From CAG-390 sp045546615 (GTDB taxonomy: Bacteria > Bacillota > Clostridia > Oscillospirales > CAG-272), in the NCBI GenBank assembly GCA_045546615.1, contig JAZQDD010000046.1, forward strand, positions 1 to 36,384: a stretch of DNA of 36,384 bases, written 5' to 3'. The notes below the pieces were generated by a model. The model searched no databases, was not told the origin of the DNA, and saw nothing but the letters and a program-made list of their open reading frames with translations. Below, one piece after another: positions 9,201-17,541 of this stretch; positions within the stretch are counted from its first letter, which is position 1; the number at the start of each line of letters is the position of its first letter. The position numbers and the translations under genes are program-made.

Positions 9201-9659
9201 GACAAGCTCGATCCCACAGATGACCTTCTCGGATATATTCCTATTATAAATAAGGAAATATCCCGTAAGAGAGCAGAGTTCGGACTTGAAACTCTTGAGG
9301 TCGGAGAGACACTGGCAAGCAAGCGTCATTATATGATCCTTGCAGCCCTCGGTGCTCTTGACGGACAGGGACTTACAAATGCTGAAATTGATAGATATAC
9401 TTCACTTGTTACCGCTATCAGCGACGCCGATAAGGCGACATACGCAACGCAGATAGATGCACTCAAAAAGGCGCTGGAAGATATTCCTTCATACAAGGCT
9501 TATTGTGAGGACGTTTACATCGACGCCCTCAGAGCTGCGGGAGATGCGCTTGAGGCAGCAAACGCTGCTGTGTTTGGCGACATCTGCAAGTATATTGACA
9601 CTTGCGCCGATGCGCTGAAGACATATCAGGCATCTTACCCCGCTCCCATCAAGGGATAA
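6252..9659 (+). CDS. Giant extracellular solute-binding protein with N-terminal CBM-like domains
   Basis: 1135 residues, against roughly 420-550 for ordinary sugar-binding proteins. A signal peptide (residues 1-28) ends in TAFA before ADSQ. Residues 75-250 look like a CBM6/35-type beta sandwich, with VTWKVNVPKTAKYAIKLNY and an end at MAIASIELYPY. A second one starts at 270 (GKIKFEAELPF), with QWVSYQFTVDASGMYEIATRY, and appears to close at PLQIDYIVIQ (555-564), interrupted by a helical insertion at about 463-552. An aromatic amphipathic helix (FFAALWHELKSFFWSFF, 577-593) leads to the binding-protein fold at about 610-1000 (DTIEVWIATG, then ILAGSGPDTYLG, then KAWEFMKWYSG). The last 135 residues are helical. 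Cys21 is not in a good lipobox. ATG 6252 has GGAGGAG upstream. It is the first gene of the operon; the ligand is unknown but is probably carbohydrate. Confidence 0.85.
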   Translation: MTTKFQRIVALFLAICTMASCFMLTAFAADSQSAAAGNGSVTSNAIADAKELLNAITYADYLALYGDETLFPTATDSIVINGVDYYAEKTTAEVSKETYDGVEALVTPESGEVTWKVNVPKTAKYAIKLNYWPIEGKPASIQREFKINGAVPFVEAYYITLSRVWKNVYDEANKHTLATGEDRYFQADVLGNEIRPTMVTAPEWCEYSLKDIDGFYKDAFEFVFTQGENTITLEGISQSMAIASIELYPYEEPVSYDEYIKKYEGQPNGTGKIKFEAELPFKLSTNTVYPVEDRTSALTSPVDASCTLLNTIGGEKWQTSGQWVSYQFTVDASGMYEIATRYRQNINDGMYSSRVLYLYSDDTVAEGALGYYNGIPFDEARELRFNYSTDWQSAPLQYGKTVVNADGESEVELCDTKYYFEAGVTYTMKLEVSLGSMGEVISEIENSLTVINNAYLNIIRLTGSNPDEYRDYYFSEIMPDTIINIILQGEKLKRIATQLASLSGETGSNVATLQKIARLLERMGSDEDEIAKNLETLKTYIGTLGTWLSDAKSQPLQIDYIVIQSAEEELPEGEAGFFAALWHELKSFFWSFFRDYNNMGASEENISGNDTIEVWIATGRDQSQVLRNLVNNDFTPTTGIPVDLKLVAANTLLPSILAGSGPDTYLGLSDNDVINYAIRGALAPIENYEGFNEVASTQFNEAAMMVLGIADAQEVMHYYGLPETQTFPMMFIRTDILANLGIEKLDTWGDLLSAATILSQNNMTIGLSNDYKIFLYQMGSELFVDGGMRVNLDSNLALDSFETMCDMFTQYSFPYKFDFANRFRTGEMPIGISAYNATYNQLIVFATELRGLWEFVPLPGYEYVDANGETKINNCSVSTVTATVLINNDGANAEALHQKAWEFMKWYSGAECQINYSNEMVAILGDSAKHATANVTALDSMPWTNKEYTNLKSQFENLASIPNYPGTYIIQRYTQFSFLSAYNDKLDPTDDLLGYIPIINKEISRKRAEFGLETLEVGETLASKRHYMILAALGALDGQGLTNAEIDRYTSLVTAISDADKATYATQIDALKKALEDIPSYKAYCEDVYIDALRAAGDALEAANAAVFGDICKYIDTCADALKTYQASYPAPIKG

Positions 9660-9698
9660 AGCATTTGAACCAAAATCAACGTAAGGAGAAACAAGTAC

Positions 9699-10646
9699 AT
9701 GTCAAGTAACGCAGCAACAAAAAAGGCTGTATCCAGAAAAGATATGACACGCTGGCAGTGGACATGGAAAGAGATGAAGCGCAACTGGGTAGCATACGTT
9801 ATGATAGCGCCCTTCTGCATCGTTTTCACTCTTTTCACGGTAGCACCGGTTTTGGTCTCGCTTTTGATAAGCTTTACAGACTTTAACCTTATGCAGGTCC
9901 CTAACATCGTGTGGCTGGATAACTACATTCGCCTATTCCTTGATGACGATCTTTTCTTGACTGCCATCAAAAACACATTCATCTTCGCCGTGATCGTCGG
10001 CCCCGCTTCATATTTGATGTCTCTTATGGTTGCGTGGTTCATTAATGAGCTTAGCCCTAAGATCCGTGCGGTAGTAACGCTTATATTCTACGCTCCCTCC
10101 ATTTCAGGTCAGGTATATCTTATTTGGGGTACGCTTTTCTCCAGTGACTCATACGGCTGGGTAAACGCAACGCTTCTTAATCTGAACTTGATAAGCGAGG
10201 AGATAGCATTCTTTGAGAATGCATCGTACATTATGCCGCTTTGTATAGTGGTTGCCCTTTGGACCTCGCTGGGAACATCCTTCCTTAGCTTTATCGCAGG
10301 CCTGCAGGGAATTGACCGTGCTATGTACGAGGCAGGCGCGGTTGACGGTATTCGAAATCGTTGGCAGGAGCTTTGGTATATCACCCTGCCTTCAATGAAG
10401 CCCCAGCTCATGTTCGGTGCGGTCATGTCCATTACAAGTTCTTTCGGCTTTGGCGGAGTTGTTACCGCGCTTTGCGGATTCCCCTCCACCGACTACGCCG
10501 CATGGACGATTACTCACCACCTCGACGACTACGGAGGACAGCGTTTTGAGGTTGGTTATTCTTCGGCAATAGCGGTTGTGCTCTTTGCCATCATGATCGG
10601 AGCCAACGGCTTGGTCAAGAAAATCTTGTCAAAGGTAGGACAGTGA
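9699..10646 (+). CDS. Sugar ABC transporter permease, MalF/UgpA type (pair A, first)
   Basis: The 315-residue integral membrane protein has a cytoplasmic N-terminus rich in Lys/Arg, about six hydrophobic segments (the first at 30-58), and the EAA loop that docks the ATPase: YEAGAVDG (210-217) followed by the conserved ITLPSMKP. It belongs to the CUT1-type carbohydrate importers. AAGGAG precedes ATG 9699, 39 bases after the binding-protein gene, and the partner permease starts one base after its stop. No ATP-binding subunit is encoded in the operon, so a shared MsmK/UgpC-like ATPase from elsewhere is expected. The substrate cannot be read from the permease. Confidence 0.92.
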   Translation: MSSNAATKKAVSRKDMTRWQWTWKEMKRNWVAYVMIAPFCIVFTLFTVAPVLVSLLISFTDFNLMQVPNIVWLDNYIRLFLDDDLFLTAIKNTFIFAVIVGPASYLMSLMVAWFINELSPKIRAVVTLIFYAPSISGQVYLIWGTLFSSDSYGWVNATLLNLNLISEEIAFFENASYIMPLCIVVALWTSLGTSFLSFIAGLQGIDRAMYEAGAVDGIRNRWQELWYITLPSMKPQLMFGAVMSITSSFGFGGVVTALCGFPSTDYAAWTITHHLDDYGGQRFEVGYSSAIAVVLFAIMIGANGLVKKILSKVGQ

Positions 10647-10647
10647 T

Positions 10648-11523
10648 ATGGCAAAGAAATTAAGAACCAGAAAGCATAAAGTAGTCCTTAACCGTTCGGC
10701 GGGCGGCGACGCGGGTATCACTGTAATCCTTACTCTTCTCGGTGCATTTATGTTCCTCCCCATGCTGTATGTTTTCATGCAGTCGCTCAAGCCCCTTGAT
10801 GAGCTTTGGATGTTCCCTCCGCGATTCTACGTTATTAACCCCACGTTCTCCAACTTCGGAGATCTCTTCACCCTTATGAACACTTCTTGGGTACCTTTTT
10901 CCCGTTACATATTCAACACCGTATTTGTTGCGGTAACCGGTACACTCGGAAATTTGTTCTTCGGTTCGCTCGCCGCATACGCACTCGCAAAGATCGCATT
11001 CCCCGGCGGCAAGGCTATATTCAAAACGATCCGTATGTCTCTGATGTTCCATCAGACCGTTACGCAGATCACAAACTTCATCATCATGAGTGCGCTCGGT
11101 ATGCTTGATACCCAATGGGCTATTATCATTCCCGCGTGGGGTTCTACCCTCGGTCTCTACCTGATGAAGCAGTTTATGGAAACCAACGTACCCAACACCG
11201 TTCTTGAGTCCTCGAGACTTGACGGTGCGAGCGAGCTCAAGACCTTCTGGGTTATCGCAATGCCCATGGTTAAGCCCGGTTGGCTTACGCTTATCGTTTA
11301 CTGTTTCCAGAATCTTTGGAACTCCGGCTCCTCGATCTACATTCACTCCGAGCAGCTCAAGTCATTCAACTACGCGATCGGACAGATCACCGCGGGCGGT
11401 ATCAAGCGTGCGGGCGCATCTGCGGCGGCAACCGTTGTAATGATGATGGTTCCTATCATGGTATTCGTTATCACCCAGTCGAACATCATTGAAACGATGG
11501 GTTCGAGTGGTATGAAGGATTAA
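10648..11523 (+). CDS. Carbohydrate ABC transporter permease, MalG/UgpE type (pair A, second)
   Basis: The 291-residue partner of the preceding permease. The N-terminus is basic (MAKKLRTRKHK), followed by a membrane segment at about 25-48 and the MalG-like SLKPLDELWMFPP sequence. The EAA loop is LESSRLDGAS (186-195) followed by VIAMPMVKPG. The length and order of segments are normal for the family. It starts one base after the previous stop, with AAAGGTAGGA inside the end of the upstream gene as ribosome site. AGGAGG for the next gene follows directly after its stop, so no terminator lies between. Confidence 0.92.
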   Translation: MAKKLRTRKHKVVLNRSAGGDAGITVILTLLGAFMFLPMLYVFMQSLKPLDELWMFPPRFYVINPTFSNFGDLFTLMNTSWVPFSRYIFNTVFVAVTGTLGNLFFGSLAAYALAKIAFPGGKAIFKTIRMSLMFHQTVTQITNFIIMSALGMLDTQWAIIIPAWGSTLGLYLMKQFMETNVPNTVLESSRLDGASELKTFWVIAMPMVKPGWLTLIVYCFQNLWNSGSSIYIHSEQLKSFNYAIGQITAGGIKRAGASAAATVVMMMVPIMVFVITQSNIIETMGSSGMKD

Positions 11524-11536
11524 GGAGGTTATTGCA

Positions 11537-13675
11537 ATGAAAAGATTTATCAGCATAATCGCCTTGATGTTTGCGCTTGTTATGATTTTTGCAGTTCCTG
11601 CAAGCGCATTCAAGCCCTATCAGACTTATACCTACTCGATAGACGGCTTTGCTCTCCATTCTCCCGACGCTTACACTCCCATAAGAACGGTAGATTCTGC
11701 TTACATGGGACTTGAGGTAGCGTTCGACGAGCCTCGTGATATCGTTGTTGACGAGAAGGATAACGTTTATCTCGTTGACTCCAAAAACGATAGGATCGTG
11801 GTTCTTGATAAGTACTTTAAATTCAAGTACGATGTCGATTCCTTCGTAAACGAGCAGGGCGTTGACGATTGCCTTAACAATCCTAACGGTGTGTTCGTAA
11901 AGAACGGCGTAATGTACGTTTGCGATACCGACAACGCGCGTATCGTAACATTTGATACAAACGGTAACTTCCTTCGCATTATAGCAGAGCCTGAAAGCTC
12001 CCTCTTTGATGAAGGTTCGGCATATATGCCTGTTGCCGTTGCCGTTGACGATTACGGCAAGCTCTACGTAGTATCTATTTCTAACTACGAGGGCATCATC
12101 GTTATGGACTACGACGGAGAGTTCATCTGCTTCGTAGGTGCGCAGAAGGTTTCTCTTACCGCTTGGGAAAAGCTCTGGAGAATGTTCCAGACCGACGAGC
12201 AGAGAGAGCTCAGCGAGGCAAACATTTCTACAACTTATAATAATATAGACATCGATAAAGATGGATTTATTTATATCACTACCGACGGTATTGATGAGAA
12301 AGACCAACAGGATGCGATATACAATAAGGATAAATCTGGCGACTTCGCACCTGTAAAGAAACTCAATCCCGCAGGCGACGAGGTCATGGCGAGAAACGGT
12401 TTCTGGCCTCCCTCCGGTGAGCTTGATATATCTCTTACTACTGCAGACGGTTCTACCGCAGTTGGCGCATCGAAGATCGTTGACGTAGCAGTAGGTCCTG
12501 AAAAGACTTGGTCCATCATAGATGAGAAGAGAAGTAAGGTATTTACCTACGACGAGCAGGGTAACCTCTTGTTCGCATTCGGTGATTTCGGTAATCAGCT
12601 CGGAAACCTTGAGAATATCGAGGGACTGTGCTATATGAGCGACGGTAAGCTCCTTGTTCTTGATAAGGTGCTTGATAATATTACCGTTTACCAGCGTACC
12701 GAGTACGGCGACATCATCATTCAGGCACTTGCAAACCAGAACTCCCGTCAGTACGACAGAGCTATTGACGACTGGTTCGAGATCCTGAAGAGAAACTCCA
12801 ACTTTGACGCCGCATACATCGGAATCGGTGATGCATATTACCGTAACGGTGAATATGCTCTCGCGCAGGATTACTATAAGGCGGCTTACGATACCGAGGG
12901 TTGGTCCAAGGCTTATGCCGAGATCCGTAAGGAATGGATCAGCAAGTACGTATGGACTGTTCCGATATTTATCGTAGCAGTAGTTCTTATTATCTCCAAG
13001 CTCTTCAAGAAGGCCGCTAAGGTCAACAAGAGAGCTGCTACCGCAGGCGGAAAGAGAACCTTTGCGGAGGAGCTTGTATACGGCTTCCACCTCATATTCC
13101 ATCCGTTCGACGGTTTCTGGGATCTGAAGCACGAAAAACGCGGTTCGCTCCGTGCCGCACTGGTTTATCTGGTTATCACGGTATTCGTATTCTTCTACCA
13201 GGCGATAGGCTCCGGATATCTTGTAAATCCCTATGAGAACCAGTCCTCTGTGTTTATACACATTATCGGCGTACTGCTCCCCATTATGCTGTGGGTAGTA
13301 TCCAACTGGTGTCTTACCACTCTATTTGAGGGTGAGGGTAGCTTCAAGGATATTTTGATCGCTTGCTGCTACGCACTTCTCCCCATAATCATTATTTTCA
13401 TACCGACCACGATCGCTTCCAACTTTGTGCTTGCCGAGGAGCTTGATCTTATCAACGTTCTTAACTCCTTTGCATTTATTTGGGCAGGACTCTTGATCTT
13501 CTCGGGTATGATGATCACTCACGACTATACCGTGAGCAAAAACTTTGTTACCGTTCTTGGAACTCTCGTAGCTATGGTATTTGTAATGTTTGTTGCAATT
13601 CTCTTTACAACCCTCGTTGCAAAGATCGTAAGCTTCATAGCAAATATAGTTACCGAGATCGGATATCGCTTATAA
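11537..13675 (+). CDS. Secreted/membrane NHL-repeat, TPR and YIP1-domain protein
   Basis: 712 residues. A signal sequence (1-24) ends in PASA before FKPY. NHL-type beta-propeller repeats cover about 60-390: EPRDIVVDEKDNVYLVDSKNDRI, NPNGVFVKNGVMYVCDTDN and similar strands near 315-385. A TPR-like helix pair follows at about 403-450 (AAYIGIGDAYYRNGEYALAQ). A membrane helix at 471-488 and a basic loop (KKAAKVNKR) lead to a YIP1-type five-helix domain (about 510-705) starting FHLIFHPFDGFWDLKHEKRGS. The propeller and TPR should face outward and the basic loop inward. It sits between permease pair A and the DUF5696 gene, 13 bases after the permease stop, with AAGGAGG upstream. It may be a membrane scaffold or sensor for the transporter; that role is inferred. 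Confidence 0.8.
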   Translation: MKRFISIIALMFALVMIFAVPASAFKPYQTYTYSIDGFALHSPDAYTPIRTVDSAYMGLEVAFDEPRDIVVDEKDNVYLVDSKNDRIVVLDKYFKFKYDVDSFVNEQGVDDCLNNPNGVFVKNGVMYVCDTDNARIVTFDTNGNFLRIIAEPESSLFDEGSAYMPVAVAVDDYGKLYVVSISNYEGIIVMDYDGEFICFVGAQKVSLTAWEKLWRMFQTDEQRELSEANISTTYNNIDIDKDGFIYITTDGIDEKDQQDAIYNKDKSGDFAPVKKLNPAGDEVMARNGFWPPSGELDISLTTADGSTAVGASKIVDVAVGPEKTWSIIDEKRSKVFTYDEQGNLLFAFGDFGNQLGNLENIEGLCYMSDGKLLVLDKVLDNITVYQRTEYGDIIIQALANQNSRQYDRAIDDWFEILKRNSNFDAAYIGIGDAYYRNGEYALAQDYYKAAYDTEGWSKAYAEIRKEWISKYVWTVPIFIVAVVLIISKLFKKAAKVNKRAATAGGKRTFAEELVYGFHLIFHPFDGFWDLKHEKRGSLRAALVYLVITVFVFFYQAIGSGYLVNPYENQSSVFIHIIGVLLPIMLWVVSNWCLTTLFEGEGSFKDILIACCYALLPIIIIFIPTTIASNFVLAEELDLINVLNSFAFIWAGLLIFSGMMITHDYTVSKNFVTVLGTLVAMVFVMFVAILFTTLVAKIVSFIANIVTEIGYRL

Positions 13676-13693
13676 CGACAGGAGGATAAAAAA

Positions 13694-16600
13694 ATGAATA
13701 AAATAAACAGATTTATTGCATTGATTCTGACTGTCGTAATGCTTCTCGGAACTCTTATGCTTGAGGTCGGAGCGGCAACAGCCGTTGATATCATCTACCA
13801 AGAGGATGAAAACGGCAAGCCGACAGATATGATCGACTATGAGAAGACTGTTGCCCAGTATCTCACACGTAAGTTTGAAACACCCCAGCAGAAGCTTGCT
13901 ACCATGTCTATGATGGTAGAGAGAGAGGGCTATCAGCTTTGGGTAGACGATTTTACGGGTGAGGTCGCAACCGTAAATGTTGCAACTGGCGAGATACTCT
14001 TCTCCAACCCCTATGACGTAGCTACCACGGGTACTACCGCTACCAGAGCCGAGATCATGTCTCAGATCATCGTTACGTACATGGATAACGATGCGAAGAA
14101 AGAGATGAACAGCTTTGTTGACGCCGCACAGCGCGGTCAGATCACCGTAAAGCATATCAAGAACGGTGTCAGAGTAGAGTACAGTGTCGGACGTGAGGAT
14201 GCGAGAATGCTCGTTCCCCGTCTTATCGAGAAGGAAAGATTCGAGACCAAGATCCTCGATCCCTTTGCAGCTGAAATCAACGCCGTTTCCGAAGAGCAGG
14301 GACTTCGCGTTATGGAGTGGAGAGATTACCACTACGATCTTACCCTTCGCGATAAGATAAGACAGGAGTCTAAAAACCAGCTCTGGCATAACTTCAATAT
14401 GCTCAGAAACTTCTACACCTATCATGAGATGGGCAGTACCGGCGGTGACCAGCACGTTTCAAAGGTAGTAGGCTCAATGAGTGTTTACTATTTTGAGACC
14501 AACACCAACTTGACACAGCTCAGCAAGGTCGAAAACCTTATTAAGACCTATGTTCCCACTTACACCTACGAGGATCTTGAGGCTGACCATACCAAGACAC
14601 AGTATGTAAGCTCCGACCTCGTTCCCCCCGTATTCAAGATGGCTCTTGAGTACACACTTGATAAATGGGGCGTAAGTGTTTGCCTCCCTGCAAACGGCTT
14701 GCGTTTCAACGAGTCTGTATATCAGCTCGAAAACATCAGCGTGCTTCCTTATATGGGAGCAGGAGCAAACTACGTCGGCGAGGATAAGAAAGACGTTATC
14801 ACAGGTTATAACTTCTTCCCCGACGGTTCCGGAACTCTCTTCCGTCACGAGGATCTTGCAGGTAGTGTTGCAACTTCCGTTTCCGGAAAAGTTTACGGTC
14901 AGGATTACGCTTATAACACCATTATCGGTTCACATCAGGAAATCATCAGATATCCCGTATTTGGTATAGTTTCCAATGATGCCTACTATAACAGAACCTA
15001 CGAGGAACAGCTCGTTGAAAAGCCCGTTCTTGATGAAGAGGGCAACGAGAAGAAGGATGAGAACGGCAACGTTATCACCGAGCAGGTTAAGGAAATGGTA
15101 GAGGTCGGCGCTGAAAGAGTCGATCAGGACCGCGGCTTCGTCGCAATCATTGAAGAGGGTGATGCGCTTGCAGAGCTTTCCACGTATCACGCAGGATCGC
15201 TTTCCAAGTACAACACCGTAAACATGCTCTTCTGTCCCAGACCTAAGGATACCTACAACCTTCAAAGTGCTATTTCCGTTGCATCCAATGCATCCTGGAC
15301 GGTCGTTTCTTCCCGTAAGTACACGGGCAACTACTCCATCCGCTATATTATGCTCACTGACGATGCTACTGCAAAGGAAAAGGGTATAACCGATTATTAC
15401 GAAACAAGCTGGATGGGTATGGCAGAGGCTTATCGCGATTATCTGTATGCTTCGGGCAGTCTTGATGCATTGACCGAAGACGAGATCAAGAGCGATATTC
15501 CCGTATATATCCAGACATTCGGCGCTCTCGAAACTCTCGAAAAGTTCCTTTCTATCCCGATCAACGTAATGACTCCTCTTACCTCATTTGAGGACATCAA
15601 GACCATGCATTCCGAGCTTGCGGCTGAGGGTGTATCTAACATCAAGTTCAAGCTTACAGGCTATGCAAACGGCGGTATGTATTCAAATATGCCTGCCGAT
15701 CTTGATTGGGAAAAGGCAGTCGGCGGTAAGGATGGATTTGAGGAGCTGCTGGCTTATGCTAAAGCTAATGGTTTCGAACTCTTCCCCGATTTCAACTTTA
15801 CTTATGTAAGGTCGATGGAGGATTCGATGTTCGATAGCTTCGTATTCCGTAAGCACCTCGTTAAGTCCATCAACGACACCTATATGTCCAAGAGATATTA
15901 CAGTGCAACAAGACAGACCTACATCGGACGTTTTGAGCTTGCTGTATCTCCCGCATATTACGCAACCTTCTATGATGAGCTTGCCGCAAATCTTCTTGAG
16001 TCTTACGCAGAAGGCATTCCTGCCACCATCTCGATCGGTACTCTCGGTACGGAGCTGAACTCCGACTTTGATGAGGATGAACCCTACAACCGCGAGGACT
16101 CCAAGTCTCAGACTGTATCGATCTTTGAAAAGGTTGATAAGGATTTCTCCTCTGTAATGACTGACGGAGCTAACGTTTATACATGGAAGTATATCGACCA
16201 TATCGTAAACGTATCTCTTGACTCCAGCCGTTACATCAGATCAAGCGCATCCGTCCCCTTCATCGGTGTTGTTCTCCACGGTAGCTTGCAGTTTGCAGGT
16301 ACACCCCTTAACATGGAAGGAAACATCGGTTACAGCTTCTTGAAGGCTATTGAGAACGGTGCAAACCTTAACTTCACTCTTTGCTATCAGAACTATGATG
16401 AGTTCAAAGAGTATGTGGACCTCAGCGAATACTATTCTGTTCGTTACGACATCCTTAAGAGCGAGGTTGTTGAGTATTATACTCTTCTTAACAGCCTTAC
16501 CAAGGATCTCCAGCTTTCCAAGATAGTTGCTCACGAATTCCTCATCGGTGAGCGTGTTCCCGATGAAGATGAGCAGATTGCCGACAAGGAGCAGGCTGAT

Positions 16601-17527
16601 AAGGAAGCCGCCGACAAGGCTCAGGCTGAAAAGGACGCCGCTGAAAAGGCATATCAGGCAGCTATAAACCACGGTAGAACTCTTGCTCTCTCCGAAATCA
16701 GCAAGGCGCTTGCAACTGTTACTGAGAGAACAGAAACTACCAAGAACTACTCCGCAACTCTTCGTGGTCTCCTTGATCAGCTTGTTGCTCTTCAGCAGGG
16801 TACTACGACTCCCGAAACACCCGAAACTCCCGAAACACCCGAAACACCCGAAACACCCGAGACTCCTGTAGCTCCCGCAACCGAAACTCCCGAGACCACT
16901 ACTCCTGTAACTCCCGAGACACCCGAGGGCACAGAGCCCCCTGTCGAGGAAGATACGGAGACTAAGATCCAGAAGTTGCTTGAGCAGATCGACGGCTATC
17001 TCTCATCGATTCAGGCAAACAACGCAATGCTCAACGAGGCATTTGCAATAGCTAATAAGGCTAATACAAATGTAGCAATCGCATACGACCATTACGTTGT
17101 TAAAAACGCTCAGGGCTTCTCGCAGGCGTTCAAGGATGATGTTACTGCAAGCTATAACGGTGTAACAGTAGCATACGCTGACATAGCTGCTAAGGTTACC
17201 GAGGCTTATGGCGAGGCTTCCGCAGTATTTGCCAAAGCAACCGAGATCCTCGGTGAGCTCAAGTACGTTCTCGTTGATCCCAACGCAGAACCCGAAGAGA
17301 AAGACCCCGAAAATACTGACGACGGTTCTTATAAATACACCAAGTATACCGATGACAACGATATGATCGTTCGTATCGAGTATGAAAACGGCGTATTCTT
17401 CATTCTCAACTTCAACTACTTTGATGTTACCGTTGTATACAACGGTCAGCAGTACACCGTAGAAAACTACGGCGGTATCAGAGTGAACGCTGACGGCACA
17501 GTGACAACCTTTGCCGTTAATAAATAA
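13694..17527 (+). CDS. DUF5696 protein, probable TIM-barrel, with coiled coil and Pro-Glu-Thr linker
   Basis: 1277 residues. A signal peptide (1-28) ends in EVGA-ATA. Residues about 50-470 are beta-rich (YQLWVDDFTGEVATVNVATGEILFSNP). The central part (about 590-900) reads like a TIM barrel: VSNIKFKLTGYANGG, GFELFPDFNFTYV with Asp699, and an acidic stretch NSDFDEDEP (789-797), all reminiscent of glycoside-hydrolase folds without a clear catalytic pair. A Lys/Ala/Glu coiled coil (about 960-1035), six Pro-Glu-Thr units (1040-1057) and another helical segment (1085-1165) are inserted before the C-terminal strand FILNFNYFDVTVVYNGQQY. GGAGG precedes ATG 13694. DUF5696 is of unknown function; genes of this kind tend to sit with sugar transporters. 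Enzyme activity is a speculation. Confidence 0.8.
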   Translation: MNKINRFIALILTVVMLLGTLMLEVGAATAVDIIYQEDENGKPTDMIDYEKTVAQYLTRKFETPQQKLATMSMMVEREGYQLWVDDFTGEVATVNVATGEILFSNPYDVATTGTTATRAEIMSQIIVTYMDNDAKKEMNSFVDAAQRGQITVKHIKNGVRVEYSVGREDARMLVPRLIEKERFETKILDPFAAEINAVSEEQGLRVMEWRDYHYDLTLRDKIRQESKNQLWHNFNMLRNFYTYHEMGSTGGDQHVSKVVGSMSVYYFETNTNLTQLSKVENLIKTYVPTYTYEDLEADHTKTQYVSSDLVPPVFKMALEYTLDKWGVSVCLPANGLRFNESVYQLENISVLPYMGAGANYVGEDKKDVITGYNFFPDGSGTLFRHEDLAGSVATSVSGKVYGQDYAYNTIIGSHQEIIRYPVFGIVSNDAYYNRTYEEQLVEKPVLDEEGNEKKDENGNVITEQVKEMVEVGAERVDQDRGFVAIIEEGDALAELSTYHAGSLSKYNTVNMLFCPRPKDTYNLQSAISVASNASWTVVSSRKYTGNYSIRYIMLTDDATAKEKGITDYYETSWMGMAEAYRDYLYASGSLDALTEDEIKSDIPVYIQTFGALETLEKFLSIPINVMTPLTSFEDIKTMHSELAAEGVSNIKFKLTGYANGGMYSNMPADLDWEKAVGGKDGFEELLAYAKANGFELFPDFNFTYVRSMEDSMFDSFVFRKHLVKSINDTYMSKRYYSATRQTYIGRFELAVSPAYYATFYDELAANLLESYAEGIPATISIGTLGTELNSDFDEDEPYNREDSKSQTVSIFEKVDKDFSSVMTDGANVYTWKYIDHIVNVSLDSSRYIRSSASVPFIGVVLHGSLQFAGTPLNMEGNIGYSFLKAIENGANLNFTLCYQNYDEFKEYVDLSEYYSVRYDILKSEVVEYYTLLNSLTKDLQLSKIVAHEFLIGERVPDEDEQIADKEQADKEAADKAQAEKDAAEKAYQAAINHGRTLALSEISKALATVTERTETTKNYSATLRGLLDQLVALQQGTTTPETPETPETPETPETPETPVAPATETPETTTPVTPETPEGTEPPVEEDTETKIQKLLEQIDGYLSSIQANNAMLNEAFAIANKANTNVAIAYDHYVVKNAQGFSQAFKDDVTASYNGVTVAYADIAAKVTEAYGEASAVFAKATEILGELKYVLVDPNAEPEEKDPENTDDGSYKYTKYTDDNDMIVRIEYENGVFFILNFNYFDVTVVYNGQQYTVENYGGIRVNADGTVTTFAVNK
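16811..16864 (+). repeat. Tandem 9-base repeat encoding (Pro-Glu-Thr)6
   Basis: Six consecutive 9-base units of the form CCCGAAACA, with single-base variants in units 2 and 6, encode PET x6 in the DUF5696 protein. Degenerate copies (ETPETT, PVTPETPEG) continue to about 16930. The repeat keeps the frame whatever its copy number, so slippage would only change linker length. Confidence 0.95.
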
Positions 17528-17541
17528 GGAGGTGCAGAACA

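Noticed and set aside
6966..9329. 787-residue open frame on the minus strand, antisense to the binding-protein gene
   Set aside because: It has no ribosome site or promoter and no family pattern; it exists because the sense gene uses strongly biased codons that avoid stops in the antisense frame.
11486..13261. 591-residue minus-strand frame inside the NHL/YIP1 gene
   Set aside because: Same codon-bias shadow; the sense frame has signal peptide, NHL strands and membrane helices.
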